Of a DNA stretch of 64,000 bases, positions 38,488-47,844 are shown one piece after another (within the stretch, counting starts at the first letter, position 1; the number at the start of each line of letters is the position of its first letter). The DNA lies in the NCBI GenBank assembly GCA_938028745.1, contig CALIZL010000049.1, positions 37,874 to 101,873 on the forward strand. The letters are read 5' to 3'. Origin of the DNA: an uncultured Prevotella sp. (lineage in GTDB: Bacteria; Bacteroidota; Bacteroidia; Bacteroidales; Bacteroidaceae). The notes below the pieces were generated by a model that did not search any database, was not told where the DNA came from, and saw nothing but the letters and a program-made list of their open reading frames with translations. The position numbers were made by a program, and so were the translations under genes.

Positions 38488-39588
38488 ATGTCATTAAAAT
38501 GTGGTATAGTAGGGCTGCCCAACGTGGGCAAGTCCACCCTCTTCAATTGCCTTTCAAGTGCTAAGGCACAGGCAGCTAACTTCCCTTTCTGCACCATCGA
38601 GCCCAATGTGGGCGTTATCACCGTGCCCGACGAACGCCTAACACGCCTCGCCGAGATTGTTCATCCTGGCCGAATTGTGCCAGCAACGTGCGAAATAGTA
38701 GACATCGCAGGCCTTGTTAAGGGCGCATCAAAAGGCGAAGGACTGGGCAATAAGTTCTTGGGAAACATCCGCGAAACCGATGCCGTGATACATGTACTGC
38801 GTTGTTTCGACGACGAAAACATCACACACGTAGACGGAACCATCGATCCTATACGCGATAAAGAAATAATCGACACCGAATTGCAGCTGAAAGACCTCGA
38901 AACCATCGAGGCTCGACTGGCCAAAGACCAAAAGGCAGCGGCCGCAGGAAACAAGGATGCCAAGCTGAATGTTGCCGTACTGACGGCCTACAAGGAGGTG
39001 TTGGAGAAGGGAATGAACGCCCGCAACGTGACATTCGAAAGCAAAGAGGAGCAGCAAGCCGCACACGACCTCTTCCTACTTACCGCAAAACCCGTGCTGT
39101 ACGTCTGCAATGTAGACGAGGCCGCGGCCAAAACAGGCAACGATTACAGCCGAAAGGTGGAAGAAGTGGCTAAGGCCGAGGGGGCCGAAGTGCTGGTTAT
39201 TGCGGGCAAAACAGAAGAAGACATCGCCTCGCTAGAAAGCTATGAGGACAAGCAAATGTTCCTCGACGAACTGGGTTTGGAAGAAAGTGGCGTTAACCGA
39301 CTTATCAAAAAGGCCTACGCCTTGCTCAATTTGCAAACCTTTATCACGGCCGGCGAGATGGAAGTAAAGGCTTGGACCTACCACCGAGGTTGGAAAGCGC
39401 CCCAATGTGCAGGCGTTATTCACACCGATTTCGAAAAGGGATTTATCCGCGCAGAGGTTATTAAGTACGACGATTACATCGAATATGGTTCGGAATCGGC
39501 TGTGCGCGAAGCCGGAAAGCTAGGCATCGAGGGTAAAGACTATGTGGTGCAAGATGGCGACATCATGCATTTTAGGTTCAATGTATAG
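38488..39588 (+). CDS. ychF: Redox-regulated ATPase YchF/OLA1
   Basis: 366 residues, the family's standard length. The P-loop GLPNVGKSTLFNCLSS (about 7-22) is followed by FPFCTIEPNVGVI (switch I), DIAGLVKGASKGEGLGNKFL (G3/switch II) and a nucleotide-specificity loop that in this family favours ATP. A coiled-coil region lies in the middle, and a TGS domain ends the protein (TAGEMEVKAWTYHRGWKAPQCAG...VVQDGDIMHFRFNV). It binds ribosomes and affects stress responses including oxidative stress. A -7 box (TAACTTTG, 38448-38455) lies just upstream. Confidence 0.97.
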   Translation: MSLKCGIVGLPNVGKSTLFNCLSSAKAQAANFPFCTIEPNVGVITVPDERLTRLAEIVHPGRIVPATCEIVDIAGLVKGASKGEGLGNKFLGNIRETDAVIHVLRCFDDENITHVDGTIDPIRDKEIIDTELQLKDLETIEARLAKDQKAAAAGNKDAKLNVAVLTAYKEVLEKGMNARNVTFESKEEQQAAHDLFLLTAKPVLYVCNVDEAAAKTGNDYSRKVEEVAKAEGAEVLVIAGKTEEDIASLESYEDKQMFLDELGLEESGVNRLIKKAYALLNLQTFITAGEMEVKAWTYHRGWKAPQCAGVIHTDFEKGFIRAEVIKYDDYIEYGSESAVREAGKLGIEGKDYVVQDGDIMHFRFNV

Positions 39589-39864
39589 TTCTTTTGCTGG
39601 GCGAAATGGGCTGCAATCATACCCGATGTGCGCCTATCTCTCGCCCCGCATCATTGTATATGGCCCGCAAAAATCCGTTTCGCAGTACGCCGAACGGTGC
39701 TTTGTGGGTGGCGATGTGGCGCGAACCCATTTGCACCAACAAGGAGTTATTCGTCTAAAATGGCAGCATACAGCCGCTAAAATGGAAGAAGATAACCGCT
39801 AAAATGGCACAGAACGCGTTGCGCAAACCCCCATTGCGCACGCCTAAAATCTAAATAAAGACAA

Positions 39865-40707
39865 ATGTTATCACACCTTAACTACATCCTTTGGAACCCC
39901 GATGTTGAGGCTTTTCACCTCTTTGGGTTCTCCGTTCGCTGGTACTCCTTGTGCTGGCTCATTGGTCTTGTGTTGGCCTACTTCATCGTGCAGCGCCTTT
40001 ACAAGCAGCAAAAGATAAAAGACGAGCTCTTCGATCCGCTCTTCCTTTATTGCTTTTTCGGCATACTTTTGGGCGCGCGACTAGGTCATTGCTTGTTCTA
40101 CCAGCCCGAATACTACCTAACCAGCTGGCAACACTTCATCGAAATGATTGTGCCCATCCACTTTTTGCCCGCTGGAGGATGGAAATTCGTGGGCTACGAA
40201 GGGCTGGCATCGCACGGCGGAACCATCGGACTCATCGTTGCCCTTTACCTTTACTACCGCCGAACGCGGCTAAACCTGTGGCAAGTGCTCGATAATATCG
40301 CCATTGCCACCCCCATAACGGCCTGCTTTATCCGCTTAGGCAACCTGATGAACTCGGAAATCATCGGCAAAGTAACCGATGTGCCTTGGGCGTTTATCTT
40401 CGAAAGGGTGGATAAGATGCCGCGCCATCCGGGTCAGTTGTATGAGGCCATCGCCTATTTCGTGTTCTTCTTCGTGGGTCTTTGGCTCTATCGCAAGCAC
40501 CCGCAGCGTGTGGGTACGGGTTTCTTCTTCGGACTTTGTCTCACGCTCATCTTCACATTCCGATTCTTTATCGAATATACCAAGGACATACAAGTAGACT
40601 TTGAAAGCGGTATGCCCCTCAATATGGGTCAGATTCTCTCGCTCCCCTTCATCGCCATTGGTATCTATTGCATGCGCAGAAAAGGCAAGGGGCAAGCTGC
40701 AAAATAA
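39865..40707 (+). CDS. lgt: Prolipoprotein diacylglyceryl transferase
   Basis: 280 residues with about seven membrane helices. The Lgt signature GYEGLASHGGTIGLIVALYLY (in about 109-129) contains the conserved SHGG. Further family residues lie in RLGNLMNSEIIGK and in RHPGQLYEAIAYF. It moves a diacylglyceryl group from phosphatidylglycerol to the lipobox Cys, the first step for every lipoprotein encoded in this window. The upstream 276-bp gap carries an imperfect TGCGCAA/TTGCGCA hairpin near 39820. The GH2 gene follows after 88 bp on the same strand, perhaps co-transcribed but functionally unrelated. Confidence 0.97.
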   Translation: MLSHLNYILWNPDVEAFHLFGFSVRWYSLCWLIGLVLAYFIVQRLYKQQKIKDELFDPLFLYCFFGILLGARLGHCLFYQPEYYLTSWQHFIEMIVPIHFLPAGGWKFVGYEGLASHGGTIGLIVALYLYYRRTRLNLWQVLDNIAIATPITACFIRLGNLMNSEIIGKVTDVPWAFIFERVDKMPRHPGQLYEAIAYFVFFFVGLWLYRKHPQRVGTGFFFGLCLTLIFTFRFFIEYTKDIQVDFESGMPLNMGQILSLPFIAIGIYCMRRKGKGQAAK

Positions 40708-40795
40708 CGAAACCACAGGGCAGAACATGCCCAAACTACGGCAACGGCCAAGGAAAAGACCGCCGTAGCTCACTCCATAAACCTCAAAAACAACA

Positions 40796-43177
40796 ATGAA
40801 ACAAACGCTTATCTTAGCTTTTCTTGCCCTCGCATCGGTTGCGCAGGCGCAAATCAGACAGGAACGAAACCTCGACAAGTGGCAATTCTCGCGCGACGGA
40901 AAGGATTGGCAGCAGGTAGATGTGCCACATGATTGGGCAATAACCGGGCCTTTCGACCGAAAATGGGACATTCAACACCTAGCTATCGAGCAAGACGGAC
41001 AAACCGAAGCCATAGACCATACGGGTCGTTCGGGTGCTTTGCCGTGGATTGGTAAGGGAGAGTACCGTACCACTTTCAGGCTACCCGCCGGCACAAAGCA
41101 TACCACGCTCTATTTCGATGGGGCCATGAGCGAACCCGTTGTCTATGTCAACGGCAGCGAGGCGGGTCGTTGGATGTATGGCTACAACGCGTTCCGACTA
41201 GACATTTCACCCTACGTGAAGAGTGGCGTAAACGAAGTTCGCGTGCTGCTGAACAACCAGGAGGAGAGCAGCCGTTGGTATCCAGGCGCAGGTCTTTATC
41301 GTCCTGTAACGCTCATCACGGCAGGCGATGCCCGAATAGACCCCTGGGCAACCATCTTTAAGACGGTAAATCTTGCAGGAAGTAAGGCACAGGTATATGT
41401 AGAAACGCAGGCCACAACGCCCAAAGGCAAGGCTGGTGCACGCCTTGCAGTGAGATTGCTCGATGCAAACGGCCGTGCTGTGGCGCAGAAAAACCTCACG
41501 GCCAACGCCCAAGGCACGGCTGCTGTACAGCTGAATGTGGCCAATGCCAAGGCATGGAGCCCCGAACAACCCTATCTCTACACGCTCGAAGTAAGTCTAT
41601 ATCAAGGCAACAAACTGGCCGACCGCCTGCGCCAACGCGTGGGAATACGCACTGTGGCCGTTAGTAAAGAGCATGGTTTCCAGCTAAACGGCCAGTCGCG
41701 CAAGTTTAAGGGCGTGTGTTTGCACCACGATTTAGGTCCTTTGGGTGCAGCCGTTAACAAGGCAGCCATCATTCGTCAGATACGTTTGATGAAGGATATG
41801 GGTGTGGATGCCATTCGTACCTCCCACAACATGCCGTCGCAAATGCAAATGCAAGTGTGCGACTCGATGGGTATGATGGTGATGGCCGAGAGTTTCGACG
41901 CATGGAAAGAACCCAAAGTGAAAAACGGCTACAACCTGTTTTACGACCAATGGTGGCGTAAAGACCTCGAAAACCTGATACGCGGACATCGCAACCACCC
42001 CTCTATCGTGATGTGGAGCATTGGTAACGAAATTCCCGAACAATGGAACAAAGAGGGCGCACAAAGAGCGAAAGACATGACCGACTATTGTCATCAGCTA
42101 GACAATACACGCCCCGTAACCTGCGGTGGCGACAATCCTAAGGCCAATACCGAGTGTGGATTTTACGCCGCACTAGACGTTCCGGGCTTTAATTATCGCG
42201 TAAACCTTTACGATGAACTTATCTCCAAGCAGCCTCAGGGCTTTATCCTCGGCTCCGAAACCACCTCAACGGTGAGCAGTCGTGGCGTGTATAAGTTCCC
42301 CGTCGATGAAAAGAAGATGGCTACTTATAAGGATGGTCAATGCTCTTCGTACGATGTGGAATGCTGCGGATGGAGCAATTTGCCCGACGACGACATGATA
42401 GCGCAAGACGATCGCAGCTTTACCATCGGCCAATTTATATGGACGGGCATCGACTACTTGGGCGAACCCACTCCCTATTACTCGTATTGGCCCTCGCGAA
42501 GCAGCTATTTTGGCGCTGTAGATTTGGCCGGATTGCCCAAGGATAGGTTCTATTTGTACCGCTCGGTATGGAACGAAAAGCAACCCACCTTGCACCTTTT
42601 GCCCCATTGGACGTGGCCAGGACGAGAAGGACAGCAAACACCCGTGTATTGCTACACCAGCTATCCAGAGGCCGAACTCTTTGTAAACGGACAGAGCCAA
42701 GGCCGCATCAAGAAAGACAAGGCATCGCGACTAGACCGCTACCGCCTGCGTTGGAACAACGTGGTGTACCAACCTGGCGAACTAAAAGTAATTGCTTACG
42801 ATGCCAATGGTAAGCCTGCGGCCGAACAAGTGGTGCGCACGGCTGGCGAACCGCATCATTTGGTGGTGCAGGCCGATAAGTCTTCGCTTGCCGCCGATGG
42901 GCAAGACCTGCTTTATCTCACAGTGTCGATGGTGGATAAGGACGGCAACCTGTGTCCCGATGCCGACGACGAACTAACGTTCGACGTTAGCGGAGCAGCC
43001 AAATTTAAGGCTGTTTGCAACGGCGATGCCACTTCGCTCGAAATGTTCCACTTGCCCCACATGCGCCTTTTCCATGGTCAGTTGGTTGTTACCGTGCAAA
43101 GCAACAAGGCCAAAGGCAAGGTTAAGCTGGGTGTTAAGGCGCCTGCACGCAACATTTCTACCCTGTGGCAGAACTAA
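40796..43177 (+). CDS. Secreted glycoside hydrolase family 2 (beta-galactosidase-like)
   Basis: 793 residues. A signal peptide (MKQTLILAFLALASVAQAQ) directs it to the periplasm or beyond. The sugar-binding domain (about 25-185) contains VDVPHDWAITGPF. An Ig-like domain follows, then a TIM barrel with acid/base E412 in VMWSIGNEIPEQW and predicted nucleophile E488 in FILGSETTSTVS. The C-terminal part has the DUF4982-type and Ig-like modules of Bacteroidetes GH2 enzymes (WNEKQPTLHLLPHWTWPG..., LVVQADKSSLAADGQDLLYLTVSMVDKDG). It would remove terminal beta-galactose, beta-mannose or beta-glucuronate; the specific sugar is not readable, although the C-terminal set is common in beta-galactosidases. 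It is not next to a SusCD pair. Confidence 0.93.
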   Translation: MKQTLILAFLALASVAQAQIRQERNLDKWQFSRDGKDWQQVDVPHDWAITGPFDRKWDIQHLAIEQDGQTEAIDHTGRSGALPWIGKGEYRTTFRLPAGTKHTTLYFDGAMSEPVVYVNGSEAGRWMYGYNAFRLDISPYVKSGVNEVRVLLNNQEESSRWYPGAGLYRPVTLITAGDARIDPWATIFKTVNLAGSKAQVYVETQATTPKGKAGARLAVRLLDANGRAVAQKNLTANAQGTAAVQLNVANAKAWSPEQPYLYTLEVSLYQGNKLADRLRQRVGIRTVAVSKEHGFQLNGQSRKFKGVCLHHDLGPLGAAVNKAAIIRQIRLMKDMGVDAIRTSHNMPSQMQMQVCDSMGMMVMAESFDAWKEPKVKNGYNLFYDQWWRKDLENLIRGHRNHPSIVMWSIGNEIPEQWNKEGAQRAKDMTDYCHQLDNTRPVTCGGDNPKANTECGFYAALDVPGFNYRVNLYDELISKQPQGFILGSETTSTVSSRGVYKFPVDEKKMATYKDGQCSSYDVECCGWSNLPDDDMIAQDDRSFTIGQFIWTGIDYLGEPTPYYSYWPSRSSYFGAVDLAGLPKDRFYLYRSVWNEKQPTLHLLPHWTWPGREGQQTPVYCYTSYPEAELFVNGQSQGRIKKDKASRLDRYRLRWNNVVYQPGELKVIAYDANGKPAAEQVVRTAGEPHHLVVQADKSSLAADGQDLLYLTVSMVDKDGNLCPDADDELTFDVSGAAKFKAVCNGDATSLEMFHLPHMRLFHGQLVVTVQSNKAKGKVKLGVKAPARNISTLWQN

Positions 43178-43330
43178 GAAAAGGGCCGAATATAGCCCGC
43201 TTATGGGCGGCAATGCACGCGGGTTAGCCCTGTTGGGCGTATCGGCGCTTATGGGTTTTCCTAGCGTTCCTAGGTTTATTCATAAGCCCATTATTCCCCT
43301 TCTCTTAGATAGGCTAACCATCTAACAAAT

Positions 43331-43379
43331 AAAACGGCAAGCTACTGGCGGATGTTCGCCAATCGCTTGCCGTTTTGTT
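43331..43379 (+). terminator. Bidirectional terminator between the GH2 gene and crcB
   Basis: AAAACGGCAAGC at 43331 pairs with GCTTGCCGTTTT ending about 43376, with an inner GGCG/CGCC stem. A-run on one side and T-run on the other make it work on both strands, serving the convergent GH2 and crcB genes. Confidence 0.8.
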
Positions 43380-43573
43380 TATACCTTGTTAGGCAGGTTC
43401 TAAGCATTACCTTTATTGTATTTTAGCTTTTAGCTGAGCAGATTTTGCTTTCTTCTATGCGACTGAAAGAGAAAGCAAAAGATACCAAATAAAAGCAGAA
43501 AGACAATGAAGAGCGAATTTAAAGGAGGAGAAAAGGCATAAGCGTGGAATTTTTAGAACATGCTTTAAGGCTG

Positions 43574-43951
43574 CTAAACCCTGCTTGCCAACCACGTTCC
43601 GCAATGAAGAGCCACGAAACCAAGGGCAACACTCGCGCCCAAATAGCCTGCTGCCATAAGGGTTTGGTTGGTATGCGCCATCCCCGACGTTTCGTTTACC
43701 AGCGAACTAAGCGTTGTCAGTCCGCCGCAAAAGCCCACGCACACCAGCAGTCTAAACCATTCGCCACCGCCAAACGAGCGTTGCAGCAGCGTTCCTGCAA
43801 AGCCAATAACAAGGCATCCCAATACGTTCGCTGCCAAAGTGCCGAGGGGTAACCCGCCATTTTGTGTTGCTGACCACAGCCACGACAGCGCGTAACGAAG
43901 TGCGCTACCCACTGCGCCGCCCAATGCCACCAATATCATGTTGCGTATCAT
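43574..43951 (-). CDS. crcB: Fluoride exporter CrcB/Fluc
   Basis: 125 residues with four membrane helices. The family motifs GGAVGSALRYALSW (about 11-24), GTLAANVLGCLVIGF (about 37-51) and VGFCGGLTTLSSLVNET (the central Gly-Thr-Thr segment) are present. Fluc channels are dimers that expel fluoride with a central sodium ion. I looked for a fluoride riboswitch in the first 100 bases upstream and saw none. It stands alone. Confidence 0.95.
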   Translation of the reverse strand: MIRNMILVALGGAVGSALRYALSWLWSATQNGGLPLGTLAANVLGCLVIGFAGTLLQRSFGGGEWFRLLVCVGFCGGLTTLSSLVNETSGMAHTNQTLMAAGYLGASVALGFVALHCGTWLASRV

Positions 43952-44120
43952 AAGCCTTATTGTTTAATGTTTTCCGAGTTTTTGGGTTGTTTATTTTATG
44001 TCTTTAACATCCTGCAAGCCTTTCCTAGCAATAAGTTTCTGCCCAATAGGCCCGATGCTTTGTGCGACAAGCCCATCAATTCAGTGGCTAGCCAACCCAA
44101 CAATTCTGATTTTATTTTTA

Positions 44121-44380
44121 TATTCAACGTCTCCTTTTTTGCCTCCTTATTATATATAGCGAATTTATCCACAAGGGTCTGTTTAATATTCAACATTTCT
44201 TTATTCGCCTCCTTATTATATATAGAGCTTCTATTCGCAAGGCTCTGTTTAATATTCAACATCTCTTTACTTGCCTCCTTATTATATATAGCGCATTTGT
44301 TCACAAGGGTCTGTTTAATATTCAACATCTCCTTACCTATCTCCTTATTATATATAGCGCATTTGTTCGCAAGGCATCAA
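44121..44380. repeat. Four tandem copies of a 66-bp unit
   Basis: TATTCAAC recurs at 44121, 44187, 44253 and 44319, exactly 66 bases apart. Each unit holds GTTTAATATTCAAC, CCTCCTTATTATATATAG and a CAAGG block. Because 66 is divisible by three, open frames exist on both strands: a minus-strand 22-residue peptide repeat MLNIKQ...IYNKEA(S/N/K)KE (frame 43996-44328), and a plus-strand frame 43967-44608. I regard neither as a proven gene: there is no signal peptide, promoter box or known domain. Confidence 0.85.
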
Positions 44381-44895
44381 GTTGCAAACCTTTGCGCCGT
44401 TAGCAACTTTTGTTGCCGTGCAAGGCCCTGTCCACGTGCCTATTTCTGTCAACATCGCATAAGCATTCCCCGTGTATTACGTTCAATGGGTAGTTTCCTC
44501 ATTTCATTATGCCGTCACAAAGTTAAGCATTTATTGTTTTCAACGCCCACATTCGATATAGAAAACTTGGTGAAAAACAGGTATAGAAACCGCTTGACTT
44601 CTTCTTAAATCCATCATACAATGACATCTAAGATACAATCATTTGCCATAACGCCCCTCTTGCCCCCTTCTTAAACCCAAACAGTTCATTAGAGATTTTT
44701 AAAATCAAAGTGCTAAGTAAATCACCCCCTGTTGCCTGAAACACGAACAGCGACTAACCATTTGCGCATATTCAGCATTATCTTGGGCAAAACAAATGCA
44801 ATTTCCCTAATGCCCAATAGGGGTTAAATTCATCTTTTACGGACAAGCAAGGCTGCGAAACCAGTTTCCATTTGCCACTAAAACAGCAAGTCATA
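44381..44895. other. Gene-free spacer
   Basis: Nothing recognisable beyond a mild AT-rich composition. It precedes the hairpin repeat at 44897 and the terminator of the HIT gene. Confidence 0.4.
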
Positions 44896-44896
44896 T

Positions 44897-44936
44897 CACT
44901 CCCCTCTCCCCTTGGAGAGGGGTTGGGGGTGAGGCC
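44897..44936. repeat. C-rich hairpin repeat
   Basis: CCCCTCTCC-CCTT-GGAGAGGGG perfect hairpin followed by TTGGGGGTGAGGCCT. One of the most exact copies; an almost identical one lies at 47878. Confidence 0.85.
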
Positions 44937-44940
44937 TTTA

Positions 44941-44976
44941 AAAAAAAGAGTGCCACAAAGCGTGACACTCTTTTTT
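44941..44976 (-). terminator. Terminator after the HIT gene
   Basis: AAAAAAGAGTG-C-CAC pairs with GTG-A-CACTCTTTTTT around AAAGC, giving a near-perfect, symmetric stem with A/T runs on both sides. It lies 53 bases beyond the HIT stop codon on the minus strand. Confidence 0.85.
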
Positions 44977-45028
44977 CCACTTAATTCGAAAACGAGCTGA
45001 TGAGTGGGCTTTTGTTTAGCCCCTCATA

Positions 45029-45430
45029 CTATTGTTGCGACTTAAATGCCGCATATATCTTATCAGCGATACTTTGCATTTGCTCGGCTGGAAGTTTCAG
45101 TTTCTCTCGTTTAAAGTCGGCATCGGCCTCCGATTTTAGGGGAAGCAGGTGGATATGTGCGTGTGGAACCTCCAAGCCCAGAACCACTTGTGCCACCTTG
45201 ATGCAAGGGCAAGCCGCTTTCACGGCACGTGCAACGCGTTTGGCAAACAGCTGGAAGTCGGCCAATTCGTCGTCATTCATGTCGAATATATAATCAACTT
45301 CTCGACGAGGAATAACCAACGTGTGACCCTCCATCAGCGGGTTGATGTCGAGAAAAGCATAGAATTGTTCGTTTTCTGCACACTTATAGCTAGGAATTTC
45401 GCCTGCTGCGATTTTGCTGAATATATCCAT
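45029..45430 (-). CDS. HIT-family nucleotide hydrolase/transferase
   Basis: 133 residues. The histidine-triad motif HAHIHLLPL (about 96-104) contains the nucleophilic middle His. Earlier motifs EIPSYKCAENEQFYAFLDINPLMEGHTLVIPRREVDYIFDM match the HIT fold of HinT-like nucleoside phosphoramidases. It lies 55 bases downstream of greA on the same strand and probably shares its transcript. Cytoplasmic; substrate probably adenosine 5'-monophosphoramidates or dinucleotides. Confidence 0.93.
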   Translation of the reverse strand: MDIFSKIAAGEIPSYKCAENEQFYAFLDINPLMEGHTLVIPRREVDYIFDMNDDELADFQLFAKRVARAVKAACPCIKVAQVVLGLEVPHAHIHLLPLKSEADADFKREKLKLPAEQMQSIADKIYAAFKSQQ

Positions 45431-45485
45431 AATGTTAGCTGTGTTTAGGTTGTTTGCATTTGCGCACGGCCAAAAGGCGGCGACT

Positions 45486-45950
45486 TTAAATCGTAATCTT
45501 GTCTATTCTTAATTTGATGGTGCCGCGCGGGATGGTAATTTCCACCTCGTCGCCCTCTTTTTTGTTGAGCAAACCCTGTGCAATGGGCGTAGTGATGGCT
45601 ATTTTTCCCTCTTTCAGGTTCGCCTCGCTTTCGCTCACAATGGTGTACACCATCTTAGCTTTCGTGGTGAGATTGGTCATCTGCACCTTCGAAAGGATTT
45701 GCACGGCATCAGCACTCAATCTGGAAGTGTCAACGATTTTAGCCTCGTTAATAGCCACCTTCAGTTTGTTAATCTTGTCTTCGAGGTGAGCCTGAGCCTC
45801 CTTAGCCGCATCGTACTCCGAGTTTTCACTCAAGTCGCCCTTGTCTCTGGCCTCGGCAATAGCAGCCGATGCCTTGGGGCGTTCAATAGATTCGAGCCGT
45901 TTAAGCTCTGCCACGAGTTTCTCGTAGCCTTCTTGTGACATGTAAGCCAT
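45486..45950 (-). CDS. greA: Transcript cleavage/elongation factor GreA
   Basis: 154 residues. The N-terminal coiled coil (MAYMSQEGYEKLVAELKRLESIERPKASAAIAEARDKGDLSENSEYDAAKEAQAHLED, split here over residues 1-58) carries at its tip the acidic DKGDLSENSEYD loop that reaches the RNA-polymerase active site. The C-terminal FKBP-like domain ends VEITIPRGTIKLRIDKITI. GreA rescues backtracked polymerase by stimulating RNA cleavage. The HIT gene follows. A perfect short hairpin (AATTCCGACA/TGTCGGAATT, about 46009-46036) lies in its upstream region. Confidence 0.97.
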   Translation of the reverse strand: MAYMSQEGYEKLVAELKRLESIERPKASAAIAEARDKGDLSENSEYDAAKEAQAHLEDKINKLKVAINEAKIVDTSRLSADAVQILSKVQMTNLTTKAKMVYTIVSESEANLKEGKIAITTPIAQGLLNKKEGDEVEITIPRGTIKLRIDKITI

Positions 45951-46283
45951 ATTCTTTTAACCTTAAATTATGTTTGGTGTTAGTTTTTCCGATGACAAAT
46001 AACAACAAATTCCGACAGCCTCTTGTTGTCGGAATTATTGATGTTCGTGTTCAACACACCTTTCCCGCCAAGCAACGTTTAGGCATGCCTTGCGCTGCGT
46101 TTACGGCTTGAAGAAAAAGTTTCAATATTTCTTTGTGTGGATATAGATGCTGCAAAGTTAGCCAATTTTAAGCAAAGGGACAAGCCTTGTGTGTAAAAAA
46201 TGCTTAAAATCAACGTGTTTCACGTTACATTTAACCCAAATCGGTTCATCTGGGCCTGTGCAGATTTTTGTTGATTGTTTAGT

Positions 46284-46402
46284 ATTTTGTCTGTCTTGTT
46301 CTTAAAGGCATAGTGGGCTACGTCAAAAGAATAAGGCAGGCAAGATGTCGGCAAGCGAACGAAAGGTGAACAAGAAACGATGTAAGCGACTTAAAATAAT
46401 TG
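46284..46402 (+). repeat. Dispersed hairpin repeat, copy 2 (~118 bp)
   Basis: Aligns with the reverse complement of 17637-17755 along its whole length, including CTGTCTT...GGCATAG stem and CTACG...GAATAAGGCAGGC. Conserved flanking text (GCAAGCGAACGAAAGGTGAAC) extends beyond the stem. Confidence 0.7.
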
Positions 46403-46631
46403 GCAAGCAAACTAATGGTAGATTGTAATTTAGCCCTTAGAAAGCTGTTTGAATGCTTAGAAGTTTCATGTTTTTCGCTCTCGTTAGGAGCTGCCGATAA
46501 AGTTTGTTGGATGAAATGTTTTGCCCTTAGCATTGGTATGATATGGAGCAACAGCAACATTACGCCCCAAATGGGAGGTAACAACCCACCTTGTTCGGTT
46601 TTTTCGAGCGACAGACTTCTGTTAAATTTGC

Positions 46632-47280
46632 CGCTTTTATTTTACAAAACGCATTCTGTCGGCCAACCATTCTAGCGAAAAATATGGCTCAAAAGTAGGC
46701 AATTGGCCGCCGTTTCCTGTCTTACGGCCTCCTGTTTTAGCCCATTTTTAAGAGCACAACCTGCATTTTGCACCATTTTGCCTTTCTATTTGGTCGCCAA
46801 CTCGCAAATTTTTCGCGCCCAATAAAGCCCTTTTAGACCCTAAAACCACACTTTTTAACCACTATTTTGCCCTTTTTGGCCTTGTGTTTCATGGTTCTAA
46901 AAGGTTATATTCATACAATTGCGGTGTATTTTTATGCTTATCGCCCTACATCTAGCGGAAAAAAGCACTGCATTTAGCACCATTTTACCTTGCATTTAGC
47001 ACCATTTTACCTTGTATTTAGCACCAAAACGCACTGCATTTAGCACCAAAACGCAGGCCATTTTGCACCAAAACGCACCATATTTAGCGGCAAACTACCC
47101 CAAAAGTGGTGTAAACGATGCTTTGTTGAAATAAATATTCATTTTGCCAGCATTAACAACTAACCCCTTTTACCCTTAAAACAAACCTCCGCGAGAATCG
47201 AATTTTTGCGGCTAGGTGAGCAGTTGGTGGATAAAAATGGCACTCTTCGTGTTAAATTTCTTACTGAAAAGTGGACAAAT
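46632..47280 (-). repeat. 648-bp dispersed intergenic element, copy 5 (seven 22-bp units)
   Basis: Reverse orientation. Seven 22-bp units run from about 46940 to 47093 on the plus strand. The invariant block here has one change (GCGAGAATCGAATTTTTGCG). The outer end ACTGAAAAGTGGACAAAT ends at 47280. It lies between the divergent greA and tlpA-like genes. Confidence 0.9.
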
Positions 47281-47446
47281 GGACGGTTGGCGAGAAGACG
47301 AGTCGAGGAATGAACGAGTTGACAGGTTAACAAGATGCCGAGGTGATAATAGGACAAATTAACAAGAAAACAAGGTGAGAAGTTAACGAGTTGACGAGTA
47401 AACAAGTTAACAAGAGGGCGTTATTTCAAGTCAATAAGTTAACGAG

Positions 47447-47604
47447 TTATAGTCAAACAGAATTGGGTTTGGAAAGTCACAGCTGCATCGTAAGCAAACA
47501 AAAGTCCTCCTTTTCCTCTGCGTAAAGGTTTATTGATGCCATGCTACGCACGCCTTACGTTCTTCTAACAACCATTTTCCAAAAGCAATATTGTTTGACT
47601 ATAA
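47447..47604 (+). mobile_element. MITE-like element, copy B
   Basis: 158 bp bounded by TTATAGTCAAACAGAATTGG at the left and the inverse CAATATTGTTTGACTATAA at the right. The interior (CATCGTAAGCAAACAAAA..., GATGCCATGCTACGCACGCC) matches copy A in reverse. It is inside the first 240-bp unit. Confidence 0.8.
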
Positions 47605-47686
47605 TAAAAACAAGGTGGAAAGTTAACGAATTGACGAGTAAACAAGTTAGCAAGAGGGCGTTATTTCAAGTTAATAAGTTAACGAG

Positions 47687-47844
47687 TTATAGTCAAACAG
47701 AATTGGGTTCGGAAAGTCACAGCTGCATCGTAAGCAAACAAAAATCCTCCTTTTCCTCAGCGTAAAGGTTTATTGATGCCATGCTACGCACGCCTTGCAT
47801 TCATCTAACAACTATTTTCCAAAAACAATTTTGTTTGACTATAA
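47687..47844 (+). mobile_element. MITE-like element, copy C
   Basis: 158 bp; same ends and interior as copy B, inside the second 240-bp unit. Copies B and C probably arose by tandem duplication, not by separate insertion. Confidence 0.8.

Noticed and set aside
43952..44060. Fluoride riboswitch upstream of crcB
   Set aside because: I could not find the conserved aptamer blocks in the leader.
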